The position numbers and the translations under genes were made by a program. 22,220 bases of DNA from JAKORR01 sp964608495 (GTDB lineage Bacteria > Armatimonadota > Zipacnadia > Zipacnadales > FEN-943): contig CAZSOQ010000076.1 in NCBI GenBank assembly GCA_964608495.1, forward strand, positions 1 to 22,220. The letters are read 5' to 3'. Positions 1 through 7,428 of this stretch are shown in pieces. The notes under the pieces were generated by a model that saw only the letters and a list, made by a program, of their open reading frames with translations, had not been told where the DNA came from and did not search any database. Numbering within the stretch: position 1 is the stretch's first letter; every line of letters starts with the position of its first letter.

Positions 1-522
1 GGTCTCGACCGCCTTCAGGCTGCATGGGTAACGCGAGATCGGGATGACGACGCCCTCCCATTCGGGATCCACACGGCCGCTGTCGTAACTGATGAGGGCG
101 CGCAGGGTGCCGCCCTCGACGGCGTAGACGTCGGCCACCGGACTCTGCGTCAGCTCCGACAGGCGCATGATGATGGACTGCAGGACCTCGTCGGTGGTCA
201 AGCGCGCCGCATCGTCGATGCCCGCCTGCACGACGGTCTCGAGGTCATGGACCCGGCGCCGCAGCATCTCTTGCGACGCGCGTGCGGAGAGCGTGGCGGT
301 GAGCAGCTCGGTCGCGGGGGCGAGCGTCGAGACCGCCTCCCGCAGCGCCGTCTCGGACGGACCCGTGAGCTCGAGCAGCCCAACGGCCCGGTCCTCCAGC
401 AGAAGCGGAAGTAGACACGCGAAGGCCCCGTTTCTTGGGACGTAGCGTGGACGGCCGTCGGCGAGGGCCGCAGCGAGGTGCGGTGGGGCGGCCGCGGAGA
501 TGAGCTCGTGATGGCAGCGCAT
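1..522 (-). CDS. GAF-domain sensor protein, partial at left edge
   Basis: Minus-strand frame open from ATG 522 to position 1 (174 codons, no stop), so the C-terminal part lies outside the window. Residues about 1-75 read like the second half of a GAF domain, with a hydrophobic strand LLPLLLEDRAVGLLEL followed by a long helix. A helical linker (about 90-115) follows, and a second GAF domain begins near residue 118 (VLQSIIMRLSELTQ, then VADVYAVEGGTLRALI). GAF domains bind small ligands in signalling proteins; the output domain is not visible. No convincing Shine-Dalgarno precedes ATG 522, and the protein-like frame continues upstream without another start to a TGA at 642-640, which is also the stop of the toxin gene in the same frame. 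The first GAF domain therefore looks 5'-truncated, or the start is misplaced. The GAF call is fairly secure; the start is not. Confidence 0.7.
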   Translation of the reverse strand, partial: MRCHHELISAAAPPHLAAALADGRPRYVPRNGAFACLLPLLLEDRAVGLLELTGPSETALREAVSTLAPATELLTATLSARASQEMLRRRVHDLETVVQAGIDDAARLTTDEVLQSIIMRLSELTQSPVADVYAVEGGTLRALISYDSGRVDPEWEGVVIPISRYPCSLKAVET

Positions 523-639
523 GGCCGGCCTATTCGTAGGGACGTGCGGCTCACCTGCGCCGAGCGCCGGCGCCTCGCGGGCCGACGTTGCCCCCGGGCG
601 CCCGGCTGCGAAGTCCCTAAGGGGCTGCGATCCGCCCTG

Positions 640-1020
640 TCAGTGGGCAGAGGGGGGCCTCAGGAGCAGAGCCGTGCGGCGGGTCCTCTTCCTGTCCACC
701 ACGACGACTGAGCGCGCCAACTGGTCCTCCCGGTACGTGTCCAGCACACGATGGAGAAGCTCGCGGGCCTCGTGCTCGGAGTAGTTGCCGCCGCGAAGAG
801 GGATCAGTGCCGGCCCTGCGGCCTGGCAGAGAGCCAGCAGGCGCGGGAAGTCCAGGTCCGCCGTCACCACGGCTCTGTCCTCGGCCCGGGCGACCGCCAG
901 GATCTCGGCGTCCGTCGCCTTCACCAAGCCAACCTGCGAAGCGTGGACAGCATCGTGCCCCAACCGTCGCAGGCCTTCCGCGATGGCGGGGGAGAGCGGC
1001 ATGTCCACCAGGAGCTTCAT
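640..1020 (-). CDS. DUF5615 PIN-like toxin
   Basis: 126-aa protein starting MKLLVDMPLS, the N-terminus typical of DUF5615 (Mut7-C/PIN-like) proteins. These are PIN-fold putative ribonucleases that act as toxins beside DUF433 antitoxins. Acidic residues expected for a metal-dependent nuclease are visible: D6 in LLVD, D37/E39 in ATDAEI, and D55/D57 in VTADLDF. The basic C-terminal stretch VVVDRKRTRRTALLL is usual for the family. Its ATG overlaps the stop of the upstream DUF433 gene (ATGA), so the two are translationally coupled. Nuclease activity and RNA target are inferred from the family, not seen. Length is normal and there is no sign of truncation. Confidence 0.87.
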   Translation of the reverse strand: MKLLVDMPLSPAIAEGLRRLGHDAVHASQVGLVKATDAEILAVARAEDRAVVTADLDFPRLLALCQAAGPALIPLRGGNYSEHEARELLHRVLDTYREDQLARSVVVVDRKRTRRTALLLRPPSAH

Positions 1021-1241
1021 TGGGCGAACTCCACGACCTCCTCGTCCGCGAGGGCGGCCGCATAGGCGAGGGCCTCCACGAGGTCTTCAGGCTCGAGGTA
1101 TGGGTAGGCCTCAAGTATGGATTCCCTGGTCTCCCTCGCGGCCAGCAAGCCAAGGAGACGAGATACCGGGAAGCGTAGCCCGCGTACGCAGGGCTTGCCT
1201 CCCATCACCTCCGGGTTCACGGTTATGCGCGTGAGCCTCAC
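1017..1241 (-). CDS. DUF433 antitoxin
   Basis: 74-aa protein with the DUF433 pattern: NPEVMGGKPCVRGLRFPV, then a helical region with ILEAYPYLEPEDLVEAL. DUF433 proteins carry a winged-helix-like DNA-binding fold and are the usual antitoxin partner of DUF5615 toxins; they normally neutralise the toxin and autoregulate the operon. The start is GTG at 1241, chosen because a strong AGGAGG (1250-1255, minus strand) lies 8 nt upstream. The gene overlaps the toxin by 4 nt, antitoxin first, as in most type II modules. No promoter could be assigned with confidence in the 114-bp gap up to 1356. Confidence 0.88.
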   Translation of the reverse strand: MRLTRITVNPEVMGGKPCVRGLRFPVSRLLGLLAARETRESILEAYPYLEPEDLVEALAYAAALADEEVVEFAQ

Positions 1242-1355
1242 GTCTGCTTCCTCCTGAAGCCCGCATTGCTTGTGTGGGCGACTGCCAGGACGCTCCCTCC
1301 ACCCAGCGAGGCGGAGGGCGCGGGGCTACTAGTGGCTGACGGCCTGCCCAGGTGC

Positions 1356-4300
1356 TCACAGCTTCCCTACCAGTCTAGCTTGTCCGCCGCTGAGGTCAAA
1401 GAGGGCGACCTGGCGCTCGGTGCTCAGGTCGCCGCTTGAGACCCTCCGGCCCGGGGTCCCAATGAGCACCACGTGCTTCTTGCCGTCGGGCAGCGAAACC
1501 TCGACGGCCGTGCCCTGGCCCTCGACGGGTAGCAGCCGACAGGACACCTCGGGCTGGCGGCCCTTGGCGTAGGGCAGGGCAACATAGGCCAGCTTCGCCG
1601 GGAACTGGGCCCTGAGCGTGAAGACCGCCGTGGGGATCTCGCGCTTGCCGTGCTCGGGCGCCTGGGCGTCGGGGGTCTTCCAGCTCGGCCGCCAGCGGTC
1701 GGCCGGCAGGAAGCCCTGGACCTCGGGCTCGGTCTGGCCCTTCACGATGGCGACGCTCAGGCCGTCCACGGGCGCGGCCGCGACCAGGCAGTTGGACGTC
1801 TCAGGGTCCACCGTCCGCACGACAGTCCCGGCGACCTGGGCCTCGTCGTGGTTGAGGTGGAAGAGCGACTGGGCCTGGTGCTCGCCCTCGCCCTCGAGGC
1901 TGTCCACGATCACGAAGTAGTCGGGCCTGACGAAAACGACCTGCCGGCGGTGGGTGACGTCGGTGTCGCGCTTGGGCCCGTAGCCGTGGTCGTAGACGCC
2001 CTCGCCGAAGTCCAGGGCCTCACCCGTGAGCCACGTGAGGTCGGCCACGGGCTGCTGGGTCGTGTAGGTCTCCCTGAGGCCGCGGCGGGCCTGGTCCTGA
2101 CCGTCCACGCGGATCGTGTTGTGGCCCCGGGTGCTGAGGACATAGCGCCGCCACTGGGAGGCGTCGTACATGTAGTTGCCCGGGTCGGTGATGTGCTCAA
2201 GGCCGTAGCCGTACAGGACGAAGCTGAGCTTGTCCTCGTGCTGGTGGCCGTAGCCGAAGGGCCCGGCCTCCATGCACAGGTAGCGGGCATCGGGCTCGCC
2301 CCAGGCCGAGCGGAAGACCATGAACCCGGCGTAGGGGAACAGGTAGCTCGTGAACTCGGGCGGCTTGCCCGTCGTCCCCTGGCTGGCGGCCCACTGGATG
2401 ACCGGGTCGTCAGGGAAGAGCTTCGCGGCGTCCTGGCAGTAGCGCAGGATACCTACCCGCCCGCTGTCGTTGAAGGCCGGGGTGGCCCAGTCCGGCTCGG
2501 CCTGGTAGATGTCGTAGAGGTACATGTTCTTCAGGCGCGCCACGTAGTCATCGGGCATCGGTACGTCGTTGAGCGCCGCCGTGCGGTAGAGCCCCAGGAA
2601 GTTGTGCAGCGAGACGTGGTGGTAGCCCTGGGTGAGCTCGACCTGCGCGCCGTCGGGGTAGACCTGCTTGCCCAGCTCCTCGTGCAGGACGCTGATGGCC
2701 GTCTGGCGCCAGTCGGGGGATTCGGTGAACTCGGGGAAGAGGATGCCCACGTGGCCCAGGCCGTTGCACTCCATGGTGAGCCAGTTGCCGCCCGTGCGCC
2801 ACCGCATGAGGTGGCGAGCGTGCTCGACCATGCTCTTGACCATGGTGCAGCAGGCCTCGGGCGTGAAGCTCGGGGAGGCCAGGAGGCGGTGGAAGACCTC
2901 GGGCCAGGTCTGGCCCATGCGGATGCCGCACTCGATGGTGCGCCAGGTCATGGAGCCGTTGCCGGAGCTGGTGAGCGGGACCGGACACTTGCGCACCCAG
3001 TCCATCATCTGAGCGACGCACTCGCGGGCATAGGCCTCGTCGGCGGAGTCCCAGTAGGCGCGCATCAGGGTGACCCACTGGCCCATCCGGTTGAGGTTGC
3101 ACCAGGTCCACTCGTTGGTGCGGGCCGGGTCGTCGGGGGCGAAGGGCATGATGGCCCAGTCTATGTCGGGCCCCAGGTCGTAGGGGGTGCCGTGCAGCGG
3201 GATCCAGCGGTGGGCCATCACGGCATCGGCGGCGGGGAAGCTGAGCTCATCGCTGTTGAGGACCAGTGTGATCTTCGCGCCGGTGGCGGCGGGGGAGTAG
3301 GCCCAGAACTCCAGGTAGTCGTAGCCCGTCCAGTCGGCGGGCGGTCGGGTGAGCCCCACGGAAGTGGTGGCGACCATGTTGGCCCACTTGGCCGAGAGCT
3401 TGCCCGAGTGAGGCTGCTCGTCCGACAGCTCCAGCCCCTCCCAGTAGCCCAGGCCCTCGCCGTCGAAGTCGCTGAGCTTAGTCTGGCCGGCCGGGCCGAC
3501 CAGCCGGACGTCATCGAGGTAGAGGATCGTGGCGGGGTCCGGTGTCTCGCCCCAGCCCGAGGCGTTGAAGCGCAGGGAAGTGATCCAGTCCCAGCCGACG
3601 GGCTTGCGGGATTCGCCGAAGTCCTTCTTGGCGAGCCGTACCTGCCGCCAGCCGGTCCAGTCCACGGTGATCTTCGTCGAGTAGTAGTCCCAGCCGTCGG
3701 AGCCGGCGCGCGGCGGCTTGCCCAGCTCGTGCGGGCCCTCGCGCCAGTCGGAGTGCCAGCGGGGCTTCTCGCGCGCCCGGTAGTAGGCGAGGAGCTCCTC
3801 CTGGGCCTTCTGGAATTCGGCGGCCTGCACCGCCGCCGCGACCTTCTCCAGGCCGGGCCAGGTGAGGTCCAGCATGCCGAAGAAGTCCTGGTCGGACAGC
3901 CGCGGGCCCTGGCTGTGCTCCATCGGGATCAACCTCGCGTCGTCAACGTAGACCACGGCCTCGGGGTTCGGCGTGTTGTCCCAGCCGGCCGCGGTGAGGG
4001 TCATGCCGTCAACCTTGTGCCAGCCGACCGGTGCACGCGCCTGCCCCAACTCGTTGAAGGGCAGCAGGAACTGGCGCCAGCCCTCCCAGCTCCCCAGGTC
4101 GAACCGGAAGGCCCAGTAGTCCCCGCCCTCGGTCTTGTCGTTCTCGCTGGTGATGATGAGCATGAAGGCAGTGCCCGGGAGGCGCCTGGCGTTGTACATC
4201 CACAGGCTGAGAGCACCATAGGCGGTCCAGTCGGTCGGCGTGCCCGTGAGCTGCACGCCGGAGGTCTCGTCCATGTGCCACCACTTGCCTGAGAACCTGC

Positions 4301-4433
4301 CCTCGTGGACCTGCTCGGCGGACTGCTCGAGGCCCGCCCACTGGCCGGGCGTCTCGAAGTCGCTCAGCACCAGGTCCTGGGGCTGGGTCAGGATCGCCGC
4401 CAGCAACAGCACGGAGAAGGTCATGGCCTTCAT
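1356..4433 (-). CDS. Secreted heparinase II/III-like polysaccharide lyase
   Basis: 1025-aa protein beginning MKAMTFSVLLLAAIL, a Sec signal peptide. GAGG lies about 5 nt before ATG 4433, so this start is preferred over an in-frame ATG 14 codons upstream. Residues about 20-170 form a carbohydrate-binding-like beta domain (SDFETPGQWAGLE near its start, VVYVDDARLI at its end). A second, partly duplicated module with the same signatures (LYLDDVRL, then LSDFDGEGLGYWEGLE) follows around residues 255-400. An alpha/alpha toroid comes next, with candidate catalytic residues Asn in NWLTMECNG (about 548) and Tyr/His in GYHHVSLHNF (about 602). The beta-sandwich domain carries YGHQHEDKLSF (about 725) and STRGHNTIRVDGQDQ, hallmarks of the heparinase II/III family. 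It should cleave uronic-acid polysaccharides by beta-elimination outside the cytoplasm. Substrate cannot be read from sequence; alginate, ulvan-like or glycosaminoglycan substrates are all possible. Confidence 0.85.
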   Translation of the reverse strand: MKAMTFSVLLLAAILTQPQDLVLSDFETPGQWAGLEQSAEQVHEGRFSGKWWHMDETSGVQLTGTPTDWTAYGALSLWMYNARRLPGTAFMLIITSENDKTEGGDYWAFRFDLGSWEGWRQFLLPFNELGQARAPVGWHKVDGMTLTAAGWDNTPNPEAVVYVDDARLIPMEHSQGPRLSDQDFFGMLDLTWPGLEKVAAAVQAAEFQKAQEELLAYYRAREKPRWHSDWREGPHELGKPPRAGSDGWDYYSTKITVDWTGWRQVRLAKKDFGESRKPVGWDWITSLRFNASGWGETPDPATILYLDDVRLVGPAGQTKLSDFDGEGLGYWEGLELSDEQPHSGKLSAKWANMVATTSVGLTRPPADWTGYDYLEFWAYSPAATGAKITLVLNSDELSFPAADAVMAHRWIPLHGTPYDLGPDIDWAIMPFAPDDPARTNEWTWCNLNRMGQWVTLMRAYWDSADEAYARECVAQMMDWVRKCPVPLTSSGNGSMTWRTIECGIRMGQTWPEVFHRLLASPSFTPEACCTMVKSMVEHARHLMRWRTGGNWLTMECNGLGHVGILFPEFTESPDWRQTAISVLHEELGKQVYPDGAQVELTQGYHHVSLHNFLGLYRTAALNDVPMPDDYVARLKNMYLYDIYQAEPDWATPAFNDSGRVGILRYCQDAAKLFPDDPVIQWAASQGTTGKPPEFTSYLFPYAGFMVFRSAWGEPDARYLCMEAGPFGYGHQHEDKLSFVLYGYGLEHITDPGNYMYDASQWRRYVLSTRGHNTIRVDGQDQARRGLRETYTTQQPVADLTWLTGEALDFGEGVYDHGYGPKRDTDVTHRRQVVFVRPDYFVIVDSLEGEGEHQAQSLFHLNHDEAQVAGTVVRTVDPETSNCLVAAAPVDGLSVAIVKGQTEPEVQGFLPADRWRPSWKTPDAQAPEHGKREIPTAVFTLRAQFPAKLAYVALPYAKGRQPEVSCRLLPVEGQGTAVEVSLPDGKKHVVLIGTPGRRVSSGDLSTERQVALFDLSGGQARLVGKL

Positions 4434-4584
4434 GCACCTCGCAGCGGGCCGCTTCCCGGCGTCACAGGGCCGCAAGGAGGCCGGAGTCGGGCCTGTGCAG
4501 GACGCTTCCCTACGCGGGACGGATACCCTTCCGGCGGGGCGGTGAAGGGGCAGAGGAGGGGAGAGTGGCGGGAGAAACCGGGGA

Positions 4585-4613
4585 TTGACAGTGGGGGTTG
4601 CGGGAGATACTGT
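4585..4613 (+). promoter_or_regulatory. Sigma-70-type promoter of the arsR operon
   Basis: A perfect -35 TTGACA (4585-4590) is followed after 17 nt by TACTGT (4608-4613), which keeps the T, A and final T of the -10 consensus. It is well placed to drive the arsR-like gene starting at 4655. The -10 is imperfect, leaving room for regulation. Confidence 0.6.
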
Positions 4614-4618
4614 AGCTA

Positions 4619-4642
4619 TACATCTAAAAACTTGGAAGTGTA
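4619..4642 (+). promoter_or_regulatory. Probable ArsR operator
   Basis: An imperfect inverted repeat, bounded by TACA and TGTA and containing the palindrome ACTTGGAAGT (4630-4639), overlaps the predicted transcription start. It is AT-rich against a GC-rich background. ArsR-family repressors bind such interrupted dyads at or near their own promoters. Binding is inferred from position and symmetry only. Confidence 0.45.
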
Positions 4643-4654
4643 GGAGCGCGTGCC

Positions 4655-5017
4655 GTGACTGATCTGGATAAGGTATACGCCGCTCTGGGCAGCGAGGTAC
4701 GCCTGGAGATACTGAGGCGACTCGCCTCGCGCTGCGAGAGCTGCGCCTGCGAACTGGTGGAGCTGCTCAACCTGAGCCGCACGACGGTCTCGTACCACAT
4801 CGCGCGCCTGCGGGAGGCGGGACTGGTCGTGGAGGAACGGCGCGGGCGCTGGCGGGTGCTCAGGCTCAGGGATGAGGCCCTGGCCCACTACGCGCCACCG
4901 CTGGCTGAGACGCTGGCCTCCCTGCCCAGGGAGGAGCTGCCGCCGCTGGCGGAGCGCGTAGGCTGTCCCCGGCTGGCGGAGGACGAGGAGGCCCTGGAGA
5001 AGGCCGGGGCGGCCTGA
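4655..5017 (+). CDS. arsR: ArsR-family metalloid-responsive repressor
   Basis: 120-aa winged-helix protein. The start is GTG 4655 with TAGGAG at 4641-4646. The family pattern is clear: LGSEVRLEILRRL (helix), then NLSRTTVSYHIARLREAGLV as recognition helix, then EERRGRWRVLRL as wing. Cysteines C27, C30 and C32 (CESCAC) sit where the ELCVCDL As(III)-binding motif of classical ArsR lies at the start of the DNA-recognition region. C30-x-C32 corresponds to that Cys-x-Cys pair and C27 is an additional ligand candidate. In the family, As(III)/Sb(III) binding to these thiols releases DNA. It is the first gene of the cluster, next to a dyad overlapping its own promoter, so it probably autoregulates the downstream permease and redox genes. 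The metalloid specificity is inferred. Confidence 0.85.
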   Translation: MTDLDKVYAALGSEVRLEILRRLASRCESCACELVELLNLSRTTVSYHIARLREAGLVVEERRGRWRVLRLRDEALAHYAPPLAETLASLPREELPPLAERVGCPRLAEDEEALEKAGAA

Positions 5018-5104
5018 TCCGGACCGCCGGCTCCATGGGCGCGGGCCGTGCACGCAGGGACCCCGCTGCTTACGGGCTCCGGTTCTCAGTAGGAGTGCTC
5101 TGGG

Positions 5105-6283
5105 ATGGACGATAGATACAAGCTGCTGCTGTTCGTCGTGGTGTTCGGCCTGGCCTACTTCGTGCCGATGGGGCATGAGGCGGTCGGTTCGGCGATCCTG
5201 GCGTCGTTCCAGATGCTCCAGGACTACGCCCGGCACCACGTCCTGTTCTGCCTGGTGCCGGCCTTCTTCATCGCCGGCGCCATATCGGTCTTCCTGCGAC
5301 GCGACGCGATCATGCGGTATCTTGGCCCCGAGGCCAATCGCGTCACGTCCTATCTGGTGGCATCGGTGTCGGGGGCGGTGCTGGCCGTGTGCTCCTGCAC
5401 GGTCCTGCCGCTTTTCGCCGCCATCCACCGTGCCGGGGCGGGCATAGGCCCCGCGAGCGCCTTTCTGTACTCCGGCCCGGCCATCAATGTGCTGGCGATC
5501 ATCCTGACCGCCCGCATCCTTGGCTGGCAGCTCGGGCTGGCCCGGGCCGTCGCCGCCGTAGTCTTCGCGCTGGTCATAGGGCTGGCCATGTCGGTGCTGT
5601 TCCGGGAGGAGCGGCAGCCGGTCGAGTCGCTGGCCTTCGCCACGGACGGGGGCGGCCCAGAGCGTCCGGGGTGGCAGACGGCCGTCCACGTGCTGGGGCT
5701 GATCGTGGTGCTGGTGTTCGCGGCGTGGGCCAAGCCTGCCGAGCCGGTGGGCTGGGCCTGGGCCGTGTACCGTGCACGGTGGTTCATCGCGCTGCCCGCG
5801 CTGGCACTGGTGGTGATACTGTCGTACCGCTGGTTCGACGCGGGCGAGCGGCGGGAATGGGTCGGTTCGACGTGGGAGTTCGCGGCGCTGATCCTGCCAC
5901 TGCTGTTCGTGGGAGTACTCATCGCCGGGTTCCTGATGGGCATGCCCGGCGAGGCGCCGGGGATCATACCTGAGCGATGGATAGCGGCGGCCGTGGGGGG
6001 CAACTCCCTGGATTCGAACCTGCTGGCGTCGGTCGCGGGGGCCTTCATGTACTTCGCTACACTGACGGAGGTGCCCATCGTGCAGGGACTGGCGGCGCGC
6101 GGGATGGGGCAGGGCCCGGCACTGGCGCTGTTGCTGGCGGGGCCGGCGTTGTCGCTGCCCAACATGCTGGTGATCAGGGGCGTGATGGGCACCCAGAAGA
6201 CAGTCGCGTACGTTATTCTGGTTGTCAGCATGGCCACCGTGTGCGGGCTGATCTACGGGTCCCTGGTATCAGTCGGGCAGTGA
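5105..6283 (+). CDS. ArsP/SO_0444-type permease (PF03773)
   Basis: 392-aa integral membrane protein with about 10-11 hydrophobic segments. The family core is visible: HHVLFCLVPAFFIAGAI, then LAVCSCTVLPLFAAI, then FLYSGPAINVLAIILTARI, and in the second half LATLTEVPIVQGL-like and LLLAGPALSLPNMLVI segments, reflecting the internal two-fold organisation. PF03773 members export organoarsenicals (ArsP) or are linked to Cu/Zn resistance (SO_0444 group). The CSC of the first core segment is a likely thiol ligand for a soft metal or metalloid. ATG 5105 has AGGAG about 9 nt upstream. It lies 87 bp after arsR and is followed 58 bp later by a small thioredoxin, a frequent arrangement for this family. 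The exported substrate is not determinable here: trivalent organoarsenical is favoured by the ACR3/ArsR context. Confidence 0.85.
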   Translation: MDDRYKLLLFVVVFGLAYFVPMGHEAVGSAILASFQMLQDYARHHVLFCLVPAFFIAGAISVFLRRDAIMRYLGPEANRVTSYLVASVSGAVLAVCSCTVLPLFAAIHRAGAGIGPASAFLYSGPAINVLAIILTARILGWQLGLARAVAAVVFALVIGLAMSVLFREERQPVESLAFATDGGGPERPGWQTAVHVLGLIVVLVFAAWAKPAEPVGWAWAVYRARWFIALPALALVVILSYRWFDAGERREWVGSTWEFAALILPLLFVGVLIAGFLMGMPGEAPGIIPERWIAAAVGGNSLDSNLLASVAGAFMYFATLTEVPIVQGLAARGMGQGPALALLLAGPALSLPNMLVIRGVMGTQKTVAYVILVVSMATVCGLIYGSLVSVGQ

Positions 6284-6341
6284 GGGCAGCAAGAGAGTTG
6301 CCCCGCGTTCGCCCAGGCCAGGACCAATCGAGGTGATTCAC

Positions 6342-6584
6342 ATGAGGATCGAGATTCTGGGCATGGGGTGCCCGAAGTGCAAGCGGCTGACCGCGGCCGC
6401 CGAGGAAGCGGTGCGGACGGCCGGGGTAGAGGCCGAGGTAGTGAAGGTGGAGGACGTGAACGAGATCACGAAGTACGGGGTGCTGATGACGCCGGCTTTG
6501 GTGATTGACGGGGAGGTCAGGTCGGCGGGCAAGGTGCTGTCGCCGGCTCAGATCGTGGAGCTGATCCGGGCCGCCCAGTCGTGA
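6342..6584 (+). CDS. TM0996/MTH895-type small thioredoxin
   Basis: 80-aa cytoplasmic thioredoxin-fold protein, MRIEILGMGCPKCKRL. The redox pair is C10-P-K-C13, followed by a helix rich in alanine, strand VEAEVVKV, and the cis-Pro loop MTPALVIDGE. This matches the thioredoxin_3 / TM0996/MTH895 glutaredoxin-like family, which typically accompanies PF03773 permeases and ArsR repressors. ATG 6342 is preferred over an in-frame GTG at 6333 because GAGGTGA (6330-6336) gives proper spacing only to the ATG. The likely role is to reduce a thiol or metalloid substrate, or hand it to the permease, but the partner is unknown. Confidence 0.87.
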   Translation: MRIEILGMGCPKCKRLTAAAEEAVRTAGVEAEVVKVEDVNEITKYGVLMTPALVIDGEVRSAGKVLSPAQIVELIRAAQS

Positions 6585-6704
6585 CGGACCAGTCTGGACG
6601 ATGGGGCCGCCGGATGAATAGGCGCCATGGTTTGGGAAGTGAAGAGTACCGCGGATAGCTGAGAAGCAGTTGTTGCGAGACAAATCTGTTGAGGTGAGCG
6701 AGCA

Positions 6705-7088
6705 ATGAGCGAACAGAGACAAAAGCGTGGACTGCTTCTCTGCGTGTGCCAGGGGACTTGCCCGTCCTTTCATGAGATGAACATCTTCGAGGTGCTGAAC
6801 ACGCTCCGCAGGGAGAAGCTCATTGACTGGGTAGGCATCCACCCGCAGTTGTGCGCTGACGACGGCGACGTATATCTTGCGCAGCTCTTGGCGGGGGCCC
6901 CCGACCTTGAGCGCCTCTACGTTGCTGGCTGCGACCCAACCATGCAGACCAAGATGTTCCGCTTTGCTTTCGAGGCGGCCGGGTTTGACCCCGACAAGCA
7001 TAGAGGCGTGGACATCCGGAACATGACCACCGAACAAGCTGTTGCTGCGATCAAGGAACTGATCGCCCAAGGCGACGGAGAAGATTGA
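6705..7088 (+). CDS. Stand-alone HdrA N-terminal-like redox protein
   Basis: 127-aa soluble protein that resembles only the N-terminal domain of heterodisulfide reductase subunit A (HdrA). It has a strand with clustered cysteines (LLLCVCQGTC: C13, C15, C19), then C50 in IHPQLCADDGD, then C76 in LYVAGCDPTMQTKMFR, matching the HdrA blocks around CSDPG and ASCSPRMHEPTFR. The FAD-binding and ferredoxin domains of full HdrA (about 650 aa) are absent; a separate ferredoxin gene follows immediately. ATG 6705 has GAGGTGA 7 nt upstream. In HdrA, this region carries an Fe-S cluster and takes part in electron transfer. Here it may form a minimal complex with the next gene product. Relationship to HdrA is by motif reading and moderately secure; function is open. 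Confidence 0.62.
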   Translation: MSEQRQKRGLLLCVCQGTCPSFHEMNIFEVLNTLRREKLIDWVGIHPQLCADDGDVYLAQLLAGAPDLERLYVAGCDPTMQTKMFRFAFEAAGFDPDKHRGVDIRNMTTEQAVAAIKELIAQGDGED

Positions 7089-7111
7089 CCGGCCTCAAGG
7101 AGGTATACACC

Positions 7112-7312
7112 ATGGCGCGAGACTGGTTGCCGACGATTGACAAGGAGAAGTGCGTCGAGTGCCTTCAGTGTGTGGAGTTCTGCCCACACGATGTGTACGA
7201 GGAGGACGGGGGCGAGCCAGTGGTCGTGAGGCCTGAGAACTGCGTGGAGTTCTGCCGGGGCTGTCAGAAGGCGTGCGATCCCGACGCCATTTTCTTCCCA
7301 GGGGACCGATAG
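7112..7312 (+). CDS. Small 2[4Fe-4S] ferredoxin
   Basis: 66-aa protein with two four-cysteine clusters: C14-x2-C17-x2-C20-x3-C24-P (CVECLQCVEFCP) and C44-x3-C48-x2-C51-x3-C55 (CVEFCRGCQKAC). The second has an extra residue between its first two cysteines and lacks the Pro after the last Cys, so it may tune the potential or bind a modified cluster. ATG 7112 is chosen because a near-perfect AAGGAGG (7097-7103) precedes it; the in-frame extension to 7085 would lack such a site. It follows the HdrA-like gene by 23 bp, indicating co-translation, and could serve as its electron donor or acceptor. Confidence 0.85.
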   Translation: MARDWLPTIDKEKCVECLQCVEFCPHDVYEEDGGEPVVVRPENCVEFCRGCQKACDPDAIFFPGDR

Positions 7313-7428
7313 GACAGGGGCGCATGACAACGTGCTCTGGAGTGGCGTGCTCTCGCTGCACCGCCGGGCCTGCACTAACCATCGCTAGCGGGCGTAAGTG
7401 CGCGGATGCGGACAGGAAAGGGCAGGTA

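Noticed and set aside
1650..4292. 880-codon open frame on the plus strand
   Set aside because: It lies opposite the heparinase gene, is Val/Gly/Ala/Leu-rich without any motif, and is explained by GC-rich antisense codon structure.
4616..5689. 357-codon minus-strand frame across arsR and the permease
   Set aside because: Shadow of two clear plus-strand genes, with low-complexity composition.
5768..5779. 12-bp palindrome ACCGTGCACGGT
   Set aside because: It is internal to the permease gene and is likely incidental; no promoter or repeat context.
6007..6022. Perfect tRNA T-loop-like GGTTCGAATCC on the minus strand
   Set aside because: It lies inside the permease coding region, the adjoining bases do not pair as a T-stem, and no acceptor or anticodon arm is present.
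7324..7428. N-terminal extension of the DUF169-like frame as a real Cys-rich peptide
   Set aside because: Residues show no family resemblance and no good RBS precedes ATG 7324; ATG 7429 is closer to recognisable sequence.
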